A DNA stretch of 64,000 bases. It comes from Prochlorococcus sp. AG-402-P16 (lineage in GTDB: Bacteria; Cyanobacteriota; Cyanobacteriia; PCC-6307; Cyanobiaceae). Of the stretch, positions 16,707 through 26,804 are shown piece after piece. A program made the translations under genes and the position numbers. Location: positions 1 to 64,000 of the forward strand of contig QCJB01000007.1 of assembly GCA_003216295.1 (NCBI GenBank). The letters are read 5' to 3'. The notes beneath the pieces were generated by a model. The model saw nothing but the letters and a program-made list of their open reading frames with translations. It had not been told where the DNA came from and did no database searches. The number at the start of each line of letters is the position of its first letter. Position 1 is the stretch's first letter.

Positions 16707-18164
16707 ATGACAATAGTCGACCTAGCTAGAAGGACCAAAATTGTTGCTACAATTGGTCCTGCAACTGAAAGTGCAAGCCAAATAACTAAATTAGTTGAGG
16801 CTGGGGCCACTACTTTTCGACTAAACTTTAGTCATGGTGATCATGAAGAACATGCTCAAAGAATTAAAACTATTCGTCAAGTATCAGATGAACTAGGTAT
16901 TCACATAGGAATATTGCAAGATCTTCAAGGGCCGAAAATAAGACTTGGAAGATTTAAAAATGGGCCTGTAACCGTTAGAAATGGTGAAAAATATATTCTT
17001 ACTTCAAAAAATATTGAATGTAATAGTACTCAGGCAAATGTAACCTACGAAAAACTAGCTGAAGAAGTATCTATTGGAAACAGAATTTTATTAGATGATG
17101 GAAGAGTTGAAATGAAAGTCGATGAAATTGACTTAGAGCAACAAAGATTACATTGCTCTATTACAGTTGGTGGAGTGCTTTCTAATAATAAGGGCGTTAA
17201 TTTCCCTGATGTTCAATTATCAATTAGAGCACTAACAGAAAAAGATAGAAAAGATTTAGCTTTTGGATTAAAACAAGGTGTTGATTGGATCGCACTTAGT
17301 TTTGTAAGAAACCCATCTGATTTAATTGAAATAAAAGATTTGATAAGAAATCATGGTTTTGATACTCCTGTAGTAGCTAAAATTGAAAAATTTGAAGCAA
17401 TAGATCAAATAGATTCTGTCCTTAAACTATGTGACGGGGTAATGGTAGCTAGGGGAGATCTTGGGGTAGAGATGCCAGCAGAAGAAGTCCCACTACTCCA
17501 AAAACAACTAATAAAAAAAGCGAACAGCTTAGGAATACCAATAATTACAGCCACTCAAATGCTTGATTCCATGGCCTCAAGCCCAAGGCCCACAAGAGCA
17601 GAGGTAAGTGATGTCGCAAATGCAATTCTAGATGGAACTGATGCTGTAATGCTTTCAAATGAAACCGCAGTAGGAGATTATCCAATAGAAGCGGTAGCCA
17701 CAATGGCTACTATTGCTAAAAGAATTGAGAGAGATTATCCACAAAGAGCCCTTGAAAGTCATCTTCCTAGTACTATCCCAAATGCAATAAGTGCTGCAGT
17801 TAGTAGTATTGCAAGACAAATAAATGCTGCCGCAATAATTCCATTGACAAAAAGTGGAGCAACTGCCAAAAACGTAAGTAAATTCAGACCAGCAACCCCA
17901 GTTCTTGCTGTAACTAATGAAAAAAGTGTTGCATGCACACTTCAGTTAGTTTGGGGGGTTACACCACTTTTGATAGAAAATCAAACAAGTACATCAAAAA
18001 CATTTGATGATGCTATGAATATGGCTAAAGAAATGAATATTTTAAAACGTGGAGATCTTGTTGTAGAAACAGCTGGAACATTATCTGGTGTTAGCGGTTC
18101 AACTGATCTAGTAAAAGTTGGGATAGTTAGTTCAGGAGAAGAAACAAAAACACCCTTCATCTGA
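16707..18164 (+). CDS. pyk: Pyruvate kinase
   Basis: Pyk makes pyruvate and ATP from phosphoenolpyruvate and ADP at the end of glycolysis. The 485-residue enzyme has KIVATIGPATES at its start, the B-domain insert, the active-site stretch MVARGDLGVEMPAEEVPLLQ near residue 245 and TATQMLDSMASSPRPTRAE near 280, and the C-terminal allosteric domain. It ends shortly after this, so it lacks the extra PEP-utiliser-like C-terminal domain found in about 590-residue cyanobacterial isozymes. A permease gene starts 5 bases downstream. Confidence 0.95.
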   Translation: MTIVDLARRTKIVATIGPATESASQITKLVEAGATTFRLNFSHGDHEEHAQRIKTIRQVSDELGIHIGILQDLQGPKIRLGRFKNGPVTVRNGEKYILTSKNIECNSTQANVTYEKLAEEVSIGNRILLDDGRVEMKVDEIDLEQQRLHCSITVGGVLSNNKGVNFPDVQLSIRALTEKDRKDLAFGLKQGVDWIALSFVRNPSDLIEIKDLIRNHGFDTPVVAKIEKFEAIDQIDSVLKLCDGVMVARGDLGVEMPAEEVPLLQKQLIKKANSLGIPIITATQMLDSMASSPRPTRAEVSDVANAILDGTDAVMLSNETAVGDYPIEAVATMATIAKRIERDYPQRALESHLPSTIPNAISAAVSSIARQINAAAIIPLTKSGATAKNVSKFRPATPVLAVTNEKSVACTLQLVWGVTPLLIENQTSTSKTFDDAMNMAKEMNILKRGDLVVETAGTLSGVSGSTDLVKVGIVSSGEETKTPFI

Positions 18165-18169
18165 AAATT

Positions 18170-19399
18170 ATGAAAAGAAAATTGCCATTATCTGAAACAT
18201 CAAAAATGGCATTAAAGAATCTTAAATCTAACAAGTTTAGAAGCTTGCTTACAATGCTTGGAATAGTGATTGGTAATGCTTCTGTTATTACACTGGTTGG
18301 GGTGGGAAGAGGAGCGCAAAACCTTGCTGAAAATCAATTAAGCAATCTTGGAGCAAATGTATTATTTGTTGTTCCAGGAAATAATGACACAAGAAGACGA
18401 GGAGTGGCTTTCCCAAAAAACCTTGTTCTTAAAGATGCCATAGCGATTGAGAAACAAGTTCCGACAGTTAAAAGAGTAGCCCCACAAATTTCTTCTAATG
18501 AGGTAATACAAGCTGGATCTAAAAGCACAAGCAGCTCAATTTCGGGGGTAACTAATGATTTTTTAGTAGTAAGAAGTTTCGAAATTGCCAAAGGTCGATT
18601 CATCAATAATCAAGATATGAAAGGAGCCAAAAATGTTGCTGTTATTGGTCCCGACCTTAAAGAAAAACTTTTCAATGAAGAACAAGGATTAGGAAAAAGG
18701 ATAAGAATAAAAGACCAATCGTTTGAAATAATTGGTGTGATGAAGCCAAAAGGTGCTGTTTTTGGAAATAATCAGGATGAAAACGCTTATATTCCACTCT
18801 CGACAATGGTAAATCGGATCACTGGTAAAGATCCAACATATGGAATAAGCCTAAGTTTTATAAGTGTTGAAGCAATAAATGAAAAATCAACTAAAGCTGC
18901 CAAGTTTCAAATTACAAATTTATTGAGACAACGACATAAAATAATAAGAGATGATGACTTCGCAGTTAGATCACAAAAAGATGCTTTACAAATAGTTTCT
19001 ACAATTACAGGTGGTCTAACGTTAATGCTTGCGGCTATTGGTGGTATATCTTTATTAGTTGGAGGAATTGGAATTATGAATATAATGTTGGTTTCAGTAA
19101 GTGAAAGAACAGAAGAAATTGGCTTAAGAAAAGCCCTGGGAGCAAGAAGATTAGACATTTCAACTCAATTTCTAATTGAATCATTAATTCTTTCAAGCCT
19201 GGGCGGAATCGCTGGAACAGGCTTAGGAATCACTACGGTAAGATTAGTGGCATTAATAACTCCATTACCAGCAGCAATTGGTATTGGAACGATATTAATT
19301 ACTGTTTTAATTTCTAGTACAATAGGGTTAACTTTTGGTGTATTGCCTGCAAAAAGAGCTGCCAAATTAGATCCAATTACTGCATTGAGAAGTCTATAG
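18170..19399 (+). CDS. MacB/FtsX-type ABC transporter permease
   Basis: The 409-residue protein has an N-terminal helix (about residues 22-45), a large extracytoplasmic MacB-like domain (about 50-275), and three C-terminal helices with the FtsX signature (GIGIMNIMLVSVSERTEEIG, LRKALGARR). Such permeases work with a separate ATPase to drive extraction or export of lipids, peptides or toxins by mechanotransmission. The ATPase gene is not adjacent, so the partner is unknown. The 5-base spacing from pyk suggests co-transcription. Confidence 0.85.
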   Translation: MKRKLPLSETSKMALKNLKSNKFRSLLTMLGIVIGNASVITLVGVGRGAQNLAENQLSNLGANVLFVVPGNNDTRRRGVAFPKNLVLKDAIAIEKQVPTVKRVAPQISSNEVIQAGSKSTSSSISGVTNDFLVVRSFEIAKGRFINNQDMKGAKNVAVIGPDLKEKLFNEEQGLGKRIRIKDQSFEIIGVMKPKGAVFGNNQDENAYIPLSTMVNRITGKDPTYGISLSFISVEAINEKSTKAAKFQITNLLRQRHKIIRDDDFAVRSQKDALQIVSTITGGLTLMLAAIGGISLLVGGIGIMNIMLVSVSERTEEIGLRKALGARRLDISTQFLIESLILSSLGGIAGTGLGITTVRLVALITPLPAAIGIGTILITVLISSTIGLTFGVLPAKRAAKLDPITALRSL

Positions 19400-19538
19400 A
19401 AAACAATTTTATTTATACTTATATAACCATAAATGTCATTTTAAAAACTCACCATTGAATATTTTTACTAAACTCAATCGGTCATTCAACGGAAAGGGGC
19501 ATTTCCCCACTAGAATCTCACGAAAGATTTAAAGTACT

Positions 19539-21461
19539 ATGGATAAGAAATGGAAGGTTTTGGCTCTTTGGGTACTTCCAATTGCAATAGTTGTTCTAAT
19601 TACTTGGCAAATACTCGGCTCGGCAAACAATACACAGATTAAACAATCCAATTCCTCATCTGTATCAAGAAATGCTCCAGTAGCGAAAATAAGCTATGGA
19701 AGATTTTTAGATTACGTAAAAGCAGGAAGAGTAACTTCAGTTGACATATACGAAGGGGGCAGAAACGCAATAGTTGAAGCTGTTGATCCTGAGATTGACA
19801 ACAGAATACAAAGGTTAAGGGTTGATCTACCTGGGCTTGCTCCAGAACTAGTTTCTTCATTAAAAGATGAAGGTATAAGCTTTGACATTCATCCACCAAA
19901 GACGGCACCGGCTGGGATTGGTATTTTAGGAAACCTTTTGTTTCCTCTAATCCTTATTGGAGGATTGATTTTGTTATCTAGAAGATCAAATTCAATGCCA
20001 GGGGGACCTGGCCAAGCAATGCAATTTGGAAAAACCAAGGCAAGATTCGCAATGGAAGCAGAAACAGGCGTCAAATTCGATGATGTTGCAGGTGTAAATG
20101 AAGCAAAGCAAGATTTAGAAGAAGTAGTAACTTTCTTAAAGCAGCCAGAGAGATTTACTTCTGTAGGAGCTCAAATACCTAGAGGAGTACTACTCGTTGG
20201 ACCTCCAGGAACAGGAAAAACACTTTTAGCAAAAGCTATTGCTGGTGAAGCAGGCGTCCCATTCTTTTCACTTTCTGGATCTGAATTTGTAGAAATGTTT
20301 GTGGGTGTAGGAGCAAGTCGTGTTAGAGACTTATTTAAAAGAGCAAAGGAAAACAGTCCCTGCTTAATTTTTATTGATGAAATTGATGCTGTAGGAAGAC
20401 AAAGAGGGGCTGGAATAGGCGGAGGTAATGACGAAAGAGAGCAAACACTTAACCAGCTCCTGACTGAGATGGATGGGTTTGAAGGTAATAGCGGAATTAT
20501 TATTATTGCCGCAACAAATAGACCAGATGTACTTGACTCGGCATTAATGAGACCAGGAAGGTTTGACAGACAAGTAACTGTTGACGCCCCAGACATTACA
20601 GGTAGATTATCAATACTTAAAGTTCACTCAAGAAATAAAAAACTTGAAAAGGACCTCACCTTAGAAAGTATTGCAAGAAGAACACCAGGTTTTACAGGAG
20701 CTGATCTAGCTAATTTATTAAATGAAGCGGCAATACTTACAGCAAGAAGACGAAAAAATCATATAGGTCTTTCTGAGATTGATGATGCAGTAGATCGCAT
20801 CATCGCAGGAATGGAAGGCCAACCATTAGTTGATGGCAGGAGTAAAAGACTAATTGCCTACCACGAAGTTGGTCATGCTTTGATCGGTAGTCTTGTTAAG
20901 GCCCATGATCCAGTTCAAAAAGTCACTGTGATACCGAGAGGACAAGCTAAAGGATTAACATGGTTTTCTCCTGACGATGACCAGATGTTAATAAGCCGAG
21001 CACAATTAAAGGCAAGAATAATGGGCGCACTAGGTGGTAGAGCAGCAGAAGATATTATTTTCGGAAGAGAAGAAGTTACGACTGGAGCTGGTGGTGATGT
21101 TCAACAAGTAGCTTCAATGGCACGTCAAATGGTCACAAGATTTGGCATGAGTAGTCTTGGACCAGTTTCACTAGAAGGTGATAGTCAGGAGGTTTTTGTA
21201 GGAAGGAGCCTTATGAATACATCTGATATATCAGATGAAATCTCAAAGCAAATTGATGAACAAGTTAGAGAAATAGTAAAACAATGTTATGAAGAAACTC
21301 TTGATATAGTCTCTAAAAACAGATCTGCAATGGATAAGTTAGTAGAAATATTAATAGAAAAAGAGACTATGGATGGAGAAGAATTTTGTAAAATTCTTTC
21401 AAATTTCACATCTATTCCAGAAAAAGAAAGATTTATTCCTGCTCTTAAAGATCCACAATAA
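19539..21461 (+). CDS. ftsH: ATP-dependent zinc metalloprotease FtsH
   Basis: FtsH is a membrane-anchored AAA+ protease; in cyanobacteria paralogues degrade photodamaged D1 protein in photosystem II or act in regulation. The 640-residue protein has two N-terminal helices (about residues 8-27 and 128-147), the Walker A GPPGTGKT at 221-228, the pore motif FVG, the second region of homology, and the zinc site HEVGH at residues 442-446. Several ftsH paralogues are usual in cyanobacteria; which one this is cannot be settled here. clpP and thf1 lie next door, and Thf1 is known to affect FtsH levels. Confidence 0.95.
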   Translation: MDKKWKVLALWVLPIAIVVLITWQILGSANNTQIKQSNSSSVSRNAPVAKISYGRFLDYVKAGRVTSVDIYEGGRNAIVEAVDPEIDNRIQRLRVDLPGLAPELVSSLKDEGISFDIHPPKTAPAGIGILGNLLFPLILIGGLILLSRRSNSMPGGPGQAMQFGKTKARFAMEAETGVKFDDVAGVNEAKQDLEEVVTFLKQPERFTSVGAQIPRGVLLVGPPGTGKTLLAKAIAGEAGVPFFSLSGSEFVEMFVGVGASRVRDLFKRAKENSPCLIFIDEIDAVGRQRGAGIGGGNDEREQTLNQLLTEMDGFEGNSGIIIIAATNRPDVLDSALMRPGRFDRQVTVDAPDITGRLSILKVHSRNKKLEKDLTLESIARRTPGFTGADLANLLNEAAILTARRRKNHIGLSEIDDAVDRIIAGMEGQPLVDGRSKRLIAYHEVGHALIGSLVKAHDPVQKVTVIPRGQAKGLTWFSPDDDQMLISRAQLKARIMGALGGRAAEDIIFGREEVTTGAGGDVQQVASMARQMVTRFGMSSLGPVSLEGDSQEVFVGRSLMNTSDISDEISKQIDEQVREIVKQCYEETLDIVSKNRSAMDKLVEILIEKETMDGEEFCKILSNFTSIPEKERFIPALKDPQ

Positions 21462-21467
21462 TATTAT

Positions 21468-22082
21468 TTAAACTGGATTTACAGGTCTTTTATTAAAAAC
21501 ATTATCTATTAATCCATACTCAACAGCTTCAGAGGGTGACATATAAAAATCCCTATCAGTATCTTCCCTAATTCTTTCAATTGGCTGGCCAGTTCTATCA
21601 GATAGTTCTTTATTTAGTTTGTCTTTTATAAATAGAATTTCATCAGCTTGTATTCTGATATCGCTTGCTTGTCCTCTTGCTCCTCCTAAAGGTTGATGAA
21701 TCATAATTCTTGAATGCAAAAGGCTGCTCCTCTTTCCTTTTGCACCTGCACAAAGTAAAAAGGCGCCCATGCTAGCCGCGAGCCCAACGCAAACAGTATG
21801 AATATCAGGTTTTACATGTTGCATTGTGTCAAAGATACCAAGACCGTCATAGACAGATCCTCCAGGGGAATTTATATAAAGAAAAATGTCTTTCTCGGGA
21901 TCATCAGCCTCAAGAAAAAGTAGCTGGGCAACGATCCGATTTGCAGAATCACTTGTTACTGGTTCACCCAAAAAAACAATTCTTTCTCTTAGAAGCCTTG
22001 AATAAATATCAAATGCTCTTTCTCCTCTTCCAGATTCTTCAATAACAATAGGAATCATTAAACTTGTATGGTCGGTTTTCAT
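21468..22082 (-). CDS. clpP: ATP-dependent Clp protease proteolytic subunit
   Basis: ClpP forms the tetradecameric peptidase chamber used by ClpC or ClpX. In this 204-residue copy the catalytic serine is residue 104 (GLAASMGAF) and the histidine residue 129 ([12 protein letters not shown]), and the acidic member lies in the DTDRDF segment near 174-178. It is therefore an active ClpP and not a ClpR-type inactive paralogue. It converges on ftsH (6-base gap) and diverges from thf1. Confidence 0.94.
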   Translation of the reverse strand: MKTDHTSLMIPIVIEESGRGERAFDIYSRLLRERIVFLGEPVTSDSANRIVAQLLFLEADDPEKDIFLYINSPGGSVYDGLGIFDTMQHVKPDIHTVCVGLAASMGAFLLCAGAKGKRSSLLHSRIMIHQPLGGARGQASDIRIQADEILFIKDKLNKELSDRTGQPIERIREDTDRDFYMSPSEAVEYGLIDNVFNKRPVNPV

Positions 22083-22134
22083 GATCCTAGCGAAGTCACA
22101 GGGTGAGCTATGGTCTCTTAAGAATTAACTAGGT

Positions 22135-22743
22135 TTGGCATTGAGCGTTAGAGCAACAATTTCAGACAGTAAAGCTGACTTTCATAAGGAATTTCCTTAT
22201 GTTATTCCAGCCATTTACAGAAAGCTTGCCGATGAGCTGCTTGTAGAACTCCATTTACTGAGTCACCAAAAGAATTTCAAAATAAATGTATTATTCTGTT
22301 CAGGATTAAAAGAAATTTTTGACACATTTACTAATGGATATAAACCACAAGAACATACAAACAAACTTTTTAATGCAATATGTAATTGCAATGGATTCAA
22401 TCCAAACGAAATAAATAGCTACTCTGAAGATTTATCGAGCAAAATTAATTCAATAACAAAAGACACTTTAATGGATTACATATTGACTCTCAAACAAGTA
22501 ATGAATAAAGACGATTATTACAGTCGTATCAATGCAATTGGGATATATAAATTAGTTAGCTCCTTGCCTTATCATAAAAACCTCGACGCAAAAGAAATAG
22601 ATATTGATATTAAGTCAATTTCCGATGAGCTTTCATATCCATTTTCTAGAGTAGAGAAAGATATAAGCCTCTATAAATCAAATATAGAAAAAATGAAACA
22701 GGCATTAGAAATAATTGCCTTAAGTTTAAATTCTAAGAAATAG
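22135..22743 (+). CDS. thf1: Thylakoid formation protein Thf1/Psb29
   Basis: Thf1 (Psb29) helps photosystem II biogenesis and stability and, in cyanobacteria, modulates FtsH protease levels. The 202-residue protein begins with the family pattern [35 protein letters not shown] (quoted here in two joined parts by position, residues 8-42) and is predicted mostly helical. The start appears to be TTG at 22135, as no ATG precedes the conserved N-terminus. It converges with petN and a small membrane ORF just downstream. Confidence 0.9.
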   Translation: MALSVRATISDSKADFHKEFPYVIPAIYRKLADELLVELHLLSHQKNFKINVLFCSGLKEIFDTFTNGYKPQEHTNKLFNAICNCNGFNPNEINSYSEDLSSKINSITKDTLMDYILTLKQVMNKDDYYSRINAIGIYKLVSSLPYHKNLDAKEIDIDIKSISDELSYPFSRVEKDISLYKSNIEKMKQALEIIALSLNSKK

Positions 22744-22869
22744 TCACTTATTCCTTTTCTTATCTTTAAAATCAATATAACTAATGTAAATCACACCAAC
22801 AGTTATAAATGACAATAAAATAATAGTAATAATAGATAGGAAACTATAAAAAGAAATATCAGCTAGCAT
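22744..22869 (-). CDS. 41-residue single-helix membrane protein downstream of petN
   Basis: A short ORF starts with ATG at 22867-22869, eight bases after the petN stop codon. It encodes 41 residues: a short N-terminus (MLADISFYSF), one long hydrophobic helix at about residues 9-30 and a basic tail (DFKDKKRNK). The size and topology match small thylakoid subunits, but I do not recognise the family. Tight spacing suggests it is co-transcribed with petN. Confidence 0.55.
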   Translation of the reverse strand: MLADISFYSFLSIITIILLSFITVGVIYISYIDFKDKKRNK

Positions 22870-22877
22870 TATTTATA

Positions 22878-22979
22878 CTAAATATCAATTGAACCATCCC
22901 CATTTCTTCCCCAAACAACCATAGCAATTGAAAAAGTGAAAATAGCAGCTAAAGAAGCCCAACCAAGAGTGAAAATCAT
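22878..22979 (-). CDS. petN: Cytochrome b6-f complex subunit PetN (subunit VIII)
   Basis: The 33-residue ORF reads [20 protein letters not shown] and ends [13 protein letters not shown]. This is an almost exact match to the invariant PetN pattern of cyanobacteria and chloroplasts. PetN is a single-helix subunit needed for stability of the cytochrome b6f complex, which links the two photosystems. It lies convergent to thf1. Confidence 0.95.
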   Translation of the reverse strand: MIFTLGWASLAAIFTFSIAMVVWGRNGDGSIDI

Positions 22980-23089
22980 AACAAACTTTATTTTGTTTAA
23001 TTATAGCTCACTAAAATGGCACAAAATAATTAAATCACTAAAACGATTTAGACAACTTAAAAAAGGGAATATATAGCAATCAAAACAAA

Positions 23090-23392
23090 ATGGGAAGACT
23101 AGTACAAAACCACAGCACAAATATAGAAGGCCTAATTAAATGGCTGAAGAAAATTGCAGACAATCTAAATATTCAGACAGTTACACCTGCAGTTATCGCA
23201 AAGACATCTGGTAGAGGGGAAAAATTAATACTAAAGGTAACTATAAAAACAAAAGAGGGATTTAAACTGCTCGCTAGAAAAGGAAAGTTAGTACAAGAAG
23301 TTTTCGTGGTTACAAGCTTAAGCGAGAAAGGAATTAAAGACTTAATAAACGAAACTAATCCTTTTGTTTCTCGGAAAAAGAAAGACTCTTAG
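23090..23392 (+). CDS. DUF2103-like conserved protein
   Basis: This 100-residue basic protein begins MGRLVQNHSTNIEGLIKWLK and contains TVTPAVIAKTSGRGEKL, then KLLARKGKLVQEVFVVTSL. The pattern fits DUF2103, a small cyanobacterial family labelled a putative metal-binding protein; I see no cysteines and a single histidine, so metal binding is not evident here. No membrane segment is present. It is divergent from petN. Confidence 0.65.
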   Translation: MGRLVQNHSTNIEGLIKWLKKIADNLNIQTVTPAVIAKTSGRGEKLILKVTIKTKEGFKLLARKGKLVQEVFVVTSLSEKGIKDLINETNPFVSRKKKDS

Positions 23393-23513
23393 TGGACAGA
23401 TCATTAAAATAGTTATCCTTATTTTGTTTAGTAACAGATTCAGATAGTTCTCTTATAATATCTTCCTTTATCATGTTCATAGCTGAGTCAATTTCAAATA
23501 AACTATCCTGCAT
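23355..23513 (-). CDS. Small hypothetical ORF (52 aa)
   Basis: An ATG at 23511-23513 opens a 52-residue reading frame (MQDSLFEIDSAMNMIKEDII...) that is charged, probably helical and soluble. Its 3' end overlaps the end of the DUF2103 gene by 38 bases in convergent orientation. The amino-acid composition looks protein-like, but there is no recognised family, so it may be spurious. Confidence 0.35.
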   Translation of the reverse strand: MQDSLFEIDSAMNMIKEDIIRELSESVTKQNKDNYFNDLSTKSLSFSEKQKD

Positions 23514-23996
23514 AGGTGTTAATTATTTAATACTACATTAATTTAATTAGAAGAAATTCTTAAGAGCTTAATAAAAAATTCGGATTTTGTTAATGTATTA
23601 TTATAAAAAAATAGATAGTTAACATTTTTTAATCCATAAAAGATTAACTTGATTAATTAGATATTAGATAAAAAAATAAAGCCGAATAAATAAATATAGT
23701 TAAAGAAAATAGGTTGTAGAAGGAAAATATAGAAAAGAGAAAGCAAATATTCGATTTGTAGTTGTCATTAAATAAATAAATTAAGAAAGGATGAACAAAA
23801 ATGAAAACTATGATATACAAAAAATAAATCAAAAAAATTTTATTTAAAAAATTATTAGGAATAATAGGTTAAATATAGATAAATATTATATTAAATAACT
23901 AAAATATGGATAAAAATAATAAATATTTGGATCGACAAGTTATAGTAATAAGTTTTCTATATTGAATAAAAAGAAAATTTAATTATTTAAGTAAAT
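23514..23996. other. AT-rich gap without a convincing gene
   Basis: About 480 bases here are extremely AT-rich, with stops in all frames and no recognisable RNA gene. The longest features are short A/T runs. It marks the left part of a low-density stretch that continues to about 27 kb. Confidence 0.6.
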
Positions 23997-24275
23997 CTAC
24001 AACTCATATTCGCTTTTAAATTTATCTAAATTAGATAAATATAGTTGATATAATTTGGTTGTATCTTCATTAAAACCAAAGTCTTTATACATTTGATCAA
24101 GAGACATATAAGTGCTCATTACAGGCAAAAATGCGGTTTTATATTCCTCCTGAATATCTTCTTCATCAATATCATGAATTATTGCTGTAATTAATTCGAC
24201 CTGTTTTTTAGCTAACGAAATGTTTTTTTCAAGTTCAGGACTAAGCTTGCGTCTTCTTTTTGGCATTGAATACAC
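23997..24275 (-). CDS. Hypothetical protein (92 aa)
   Basis: The 92-residue protein is soluble, with a basic start (MPKRRRK from residue 4, which may be the true start) and an acidic, helical remainder (HDIDEEDIQEEYKTAFLP). I do not recognise it. It is isolated, with AT-rich gaps on both sides. Confidence 0.5.
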   Translation of the reverse strand: MYSMPKRRRKLSPELEKNISLAKKQVELITAIIHDIDEEDIQEEYKTAFLPVMSTYMSLDQMYKDFGFNEDTTKLYQLYLSNLDKFKSEYEL

Positions 24276-24441
24276 TTGTTCCTCAAAAATAATACACTAT
24301 CTGTAAACGAAAAATCAATCGAAAAAGATAGATGTTAAAAAAGTAAAATAAGAGTAAATACTCATAAAAGTATGAGTTGAGTATTTTCATTTTGATAGAA
24401 ATAAGATATATTTTAATTGCTATAATATTGATAATATGAAA

Positions 24442-24466
24442 GCCCAGCACTTAATTAATGATGGGC
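24442..24466 (+). promoter_or_regulatory. Imperfect hairpin in the leader of the 24488 gene
   Basis: GCCCA (24442-24446) pairs with TGGGC (24462-24466) around an AT-rich interior that partly pairs. It lies 22 bases before the start codon and 16 bases after a TATAAT (24421-24426) that could be the -10 element. It stands out as the only GC-rich paired element in this stretch. Confidence 0.3.
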
Positions 24467-24487
24467 AATCATAGCTAAGCAACTCTA

Positions 24488-24832
24488 ATGAAAAGCAATT
24501 CAGATAAAAATCACTCTAATCTTCCATGGTGGGTAGAACTTTTGTTTGTGCAAATAGGCTTACCTGACTCCTGGCTTTCAAAATATCTTCAACAGAAAAA
24601 GAAAACGGATAAATTTATTAAAGAAAATAAGAAATATATTTTCTATTTTATTTTACTAGCCGCAGGATTATTTTATATATATCCGATCGTTAGATATACT
24701 TCTTCTAGTGCGTCCTGTATAGACAAGACAACTAAATATTTGAAATCAAATTATGTTAATAACGATCAAAATGAAATTGATCTAAATTCAATCGCCGTTG
24801 GTTATTGTCATGGAGGTAGCTTACCAAAATAA
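24488..24832 (+). CDS. Hypothetical single-helix membrane protein (114 aa)
   Basis: The protein has a polar N-terminus with the short motif PWWVELLFVQIGLPDSWLSK (about residues 13-32), a basic linker, one membrane helix at about residues 51-69 and an extracytoplasmic C-terminus with two cysteines (SASCIDK and GYCHGG) that could form a disulfide. The family is not recognised. A 45-residue ORF lies directly behind it on the other strand. Confidence 0.6.
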   Translation: MKSNSDKNHSNLPWWVELLFVQIGLPDSWLSKYLQQKKKTDKFIKENKKYIFYFILLAAGLFYIYPIVRYTSSSASCIDKTTKYLKSNYVNNDQNEIDLNSIAVGYCHGGSLPK

Positions 24833-24970
24833 TTAGCTGGATTTTTTCTCAAAATCAATATCATAAGTTGGTTTTATTTTTGGTTTACTTCCCTCAATTA
24901 AAGGTATAAATTTAGATAAAAGACGTCCCATAACAGGCACCCATATTTTCTTATAAGCTTTTTTTAGCAT
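24833..24970 (-). CDS. Small hypothetical ORF (45 aa)
   Basis: Reading from ATG at 24968-24970, the ORF encodes 45 residues: an amphipathic basic N-terminus (MLKKAYKKIWVPVMGRLLSK) then a proline-rich charged end. Its stop codon abuts the stop of the convergent gene. It lies 40 bases downstream of the glycosyltransferase gene on the same strand. No family is recognised. Confidence 0.4.
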   Translation of the reverse strand: MLKKAYKKIWVPVMGRLLSKFIPLIEGSKPKIKPTYDIDFEKKSS

Positions 24971-25010
24971 TGTTTACTTTTTATTCTAATAATGAGCTTA
25001 TAAATAAATA

Positions 25011-26666
25011 CTACTTAGAGATTTTCATTAATAAAAAGTTATTAGAAAAATCGGCAATTTGAATATAGTTACCTTTTGTGTAAAGATTTTTCATAAAAAA
25101 GGTATTAGAAGTTATGATGTATTCGTTTATATAAATATTATCAATATCTTGTATAACCATAGAACTTGGTAAATAAAACTCTAATAATGTCTGTAATTTA
25201 CTATCAAGATTAAATAAATAAATGGTTTTGCTATTCACAATTGAAGAAATATCTGGATTTTGTATAAATAACTTTGTAGCTAGATTTGGGCTACCAATGA
25301 TTCCAAAATTATAAAGTAATGAAATCGAAAAATATTGTGGAATAGCAATGCGATAAAAAAACTTTTTTATATTAAAAGTCTCATTAGAAACAAAAAGATA
25401 AGAAATTGAATTTAGATAACTTAAGAGGAATAATAGAGCACACAAATAGAATAAAAGGGAGGTACTATAGGAATAATTAAATATGGATAGATTAAAATAT
25501 AAAACTATATAGACTAAAAAAGAAGTTAGTAAAATCAATAGGGATAAAAGAAAATACTTAATAAGGCGCTTAGAAAATGAGAATCTAAACGAATTAATCT
25601 TAATAGAGGAAGAAAATAGAATTGACAATGATGGTAGTAAAAAAAGATAATAATGAGGATAAGATTTAGACATACATAATAATATTAAAAGAGAAAGGAA
25701 TGGATATACATAAACCAATAGAGGGTAGCGAATAATATTGATAGAATGTGAAGAAAAAGAAAATAAAATAAATAATATTCCAACAGGAAATGTCAAATAT
25801 AAATAATTAATTGGAATCAAATATAAATTATTAAAATCAAATACGCCAATGGCTTGATTATGCGCGAACTCAAAAAGTGAAGAAATACCATCTATACCAA
25901 ATACCTTATATGCATTAAATAGAGAAATGACTGTTGGAATTGAACCTAAAGTAATCCCACTAAAGAAAACAGCTTTATAATGATTATTTGATCTATTTAA
26001 ATGGAATATAAGAAAAGGTGATAAACCTAATAATGGAACTAAAGCCATATAACTTCTTAGAAAAAAAGCAATTAAAATAAAAAATCCAGAACTAAAGATA
26101 TATAAAAACTTATTTATATAATTAGAAGAAGTTAAAAATTCAAGAAAAAAGAAAATAACTAAAAGGATACATAGTACAAAGGGAATATCTGGACTAGCAT
26201 ACTTAGAATATTGAATCCATAAAGGCATTGATATAAGTGAAACCACAGAAATAATTGCAGAATCCTTATTGGCAACCTTTGATGTAATCAAATAACAGAA
26301 TGCTACACATATAAAAGAAGCAAAAATGCTAGGTAGTCTTACTGAAAACTCACTATTTCCAAATAATCTAATAGATAATGCAATCAACCAATAACTTCCA
26401 AGTGTTTTATGATGAGGAGTCTCAAAAGGTGAAAGGAACCAATTTCCAGATTCCTCTAATAATCTAGCTCTTCTAGCGTAAAGACCCTCATCATGAGCAA
26501 CTAAGCTTTGAGAGGAGGAGTCGAAAAGAAAATAAAATAGAAAATATGAAGTCAAAAAAACAAAAGGGACTATATATTTTCTATATTTCGAATAATAAAC
26601 AAATAGTTCTCTTATTTTATTTGAATATTGATTACTAATATTATGATTATTTTTTACAGGAATCAT
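25011..26666 (-). CDS. ArnT/PMT-like (GT39/GT83) membrane glycosyltransferase
   Basis: The 551-residue protein has about 12-13 hydrophobic segments. After the first helix it shows the acidic signature of lipid-linked-sugar transferases (HDEGLYARRARLLEESGNW, about residues 57-75), followed by KTLGSYWLIALSIRLFG and YASPDIPFV, the pattern of ArnT and related dolichyl/undecaprenyl-phosphate-sugar-dependent enzymes. These move a sugar from a polyprenyl carrier to lipid or protein on the outer face of the membrane. The acceptor is unknown. No other cell-envelope sugar genes are adjacent, and the gene is markedly AT-rich, so horizontal gain is possible. Confidence 0.78.
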   Translation of the reverse strand: MIPVKNNHNISNQYSNKIRELFVYYSKYRKYIVPFVFLTSYFLFYFLFDSSSQSLVAHDEGLYARRARLLEESGNWFLSPFETPHHKTLGSYWLIALSIRLFGNSEFSVRLPSIFASFICVAFCYLITSKVANKDSAIISVVSLISMPLWIQYSKYASPDIPFVLCILLVIFFFLEFLTSSNYINKFLYIFSSGFFILIAFFLRSYMALVPLLGLSPFLIFHLNRSNNHYKAVFFSGITLGSIPTVISLFNAYKVFGIDGISSLFEFAHNQAIGVFDFNNLYLIPINYLYLTFPVGILFILFSFSSHSINIIRYPLLVYVYPFLSLLILLCMSKSYPHYYLFLLPSLSILFSSSIKINSFRFSFSKRLIKYFLLSLLILLTSFLVYIVLYFNLSIFNYSYSTSLLFYLCALLFLLSYLNSISYLFVSNETFNIKKFFYRIAIPQYFSISLLYNFGIIGSPNLATKLFIQNPDISSIVNSKTIYLFNLDSKLQTLLEFYLPSSMVIQDIDNIYINEYIITSNTFFMKNLYTKGNYIQIADFSNNFLLMKISK

Positions 26667-26774
26667 AATTTATAAGAAAATAAGTATAACGAATTAAAAA
26701 CTATACTTAAAAGTAATTATAGACTTTCTAATTTCATTTGGGAATTATTTGAAGGATAGATTTGTGACATCATG

Positions 26775-26780
26775 TATAAT
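26775..26780 (+). promoter_or_regulatory. Extended -10 promoter element
   Basis: TGTATAAT precedes the 26805 ORF by 24 bases, a good extended -10 match. No convincing -35 is seen, since TTGTGACA lies too close. Confidence 0.45.
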
Positions 26781-26804
26781 ATAGATATTAATAGCTCATA
26801 AAAG

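Noticed and set aside
20171..20596. 141-residue ORF antisense to ftsH
   Set aside because: Shadow of the strongly conserved AAA+ region; repetitive Ser/Pro composition without domain.
24360..24377. ACTCATA-AAAG-TATGAGT hairpin
   Set aside because: A 7-bp stem in AT-rich sequence with no T-run and no clear position relative to a gene; expected by chance.
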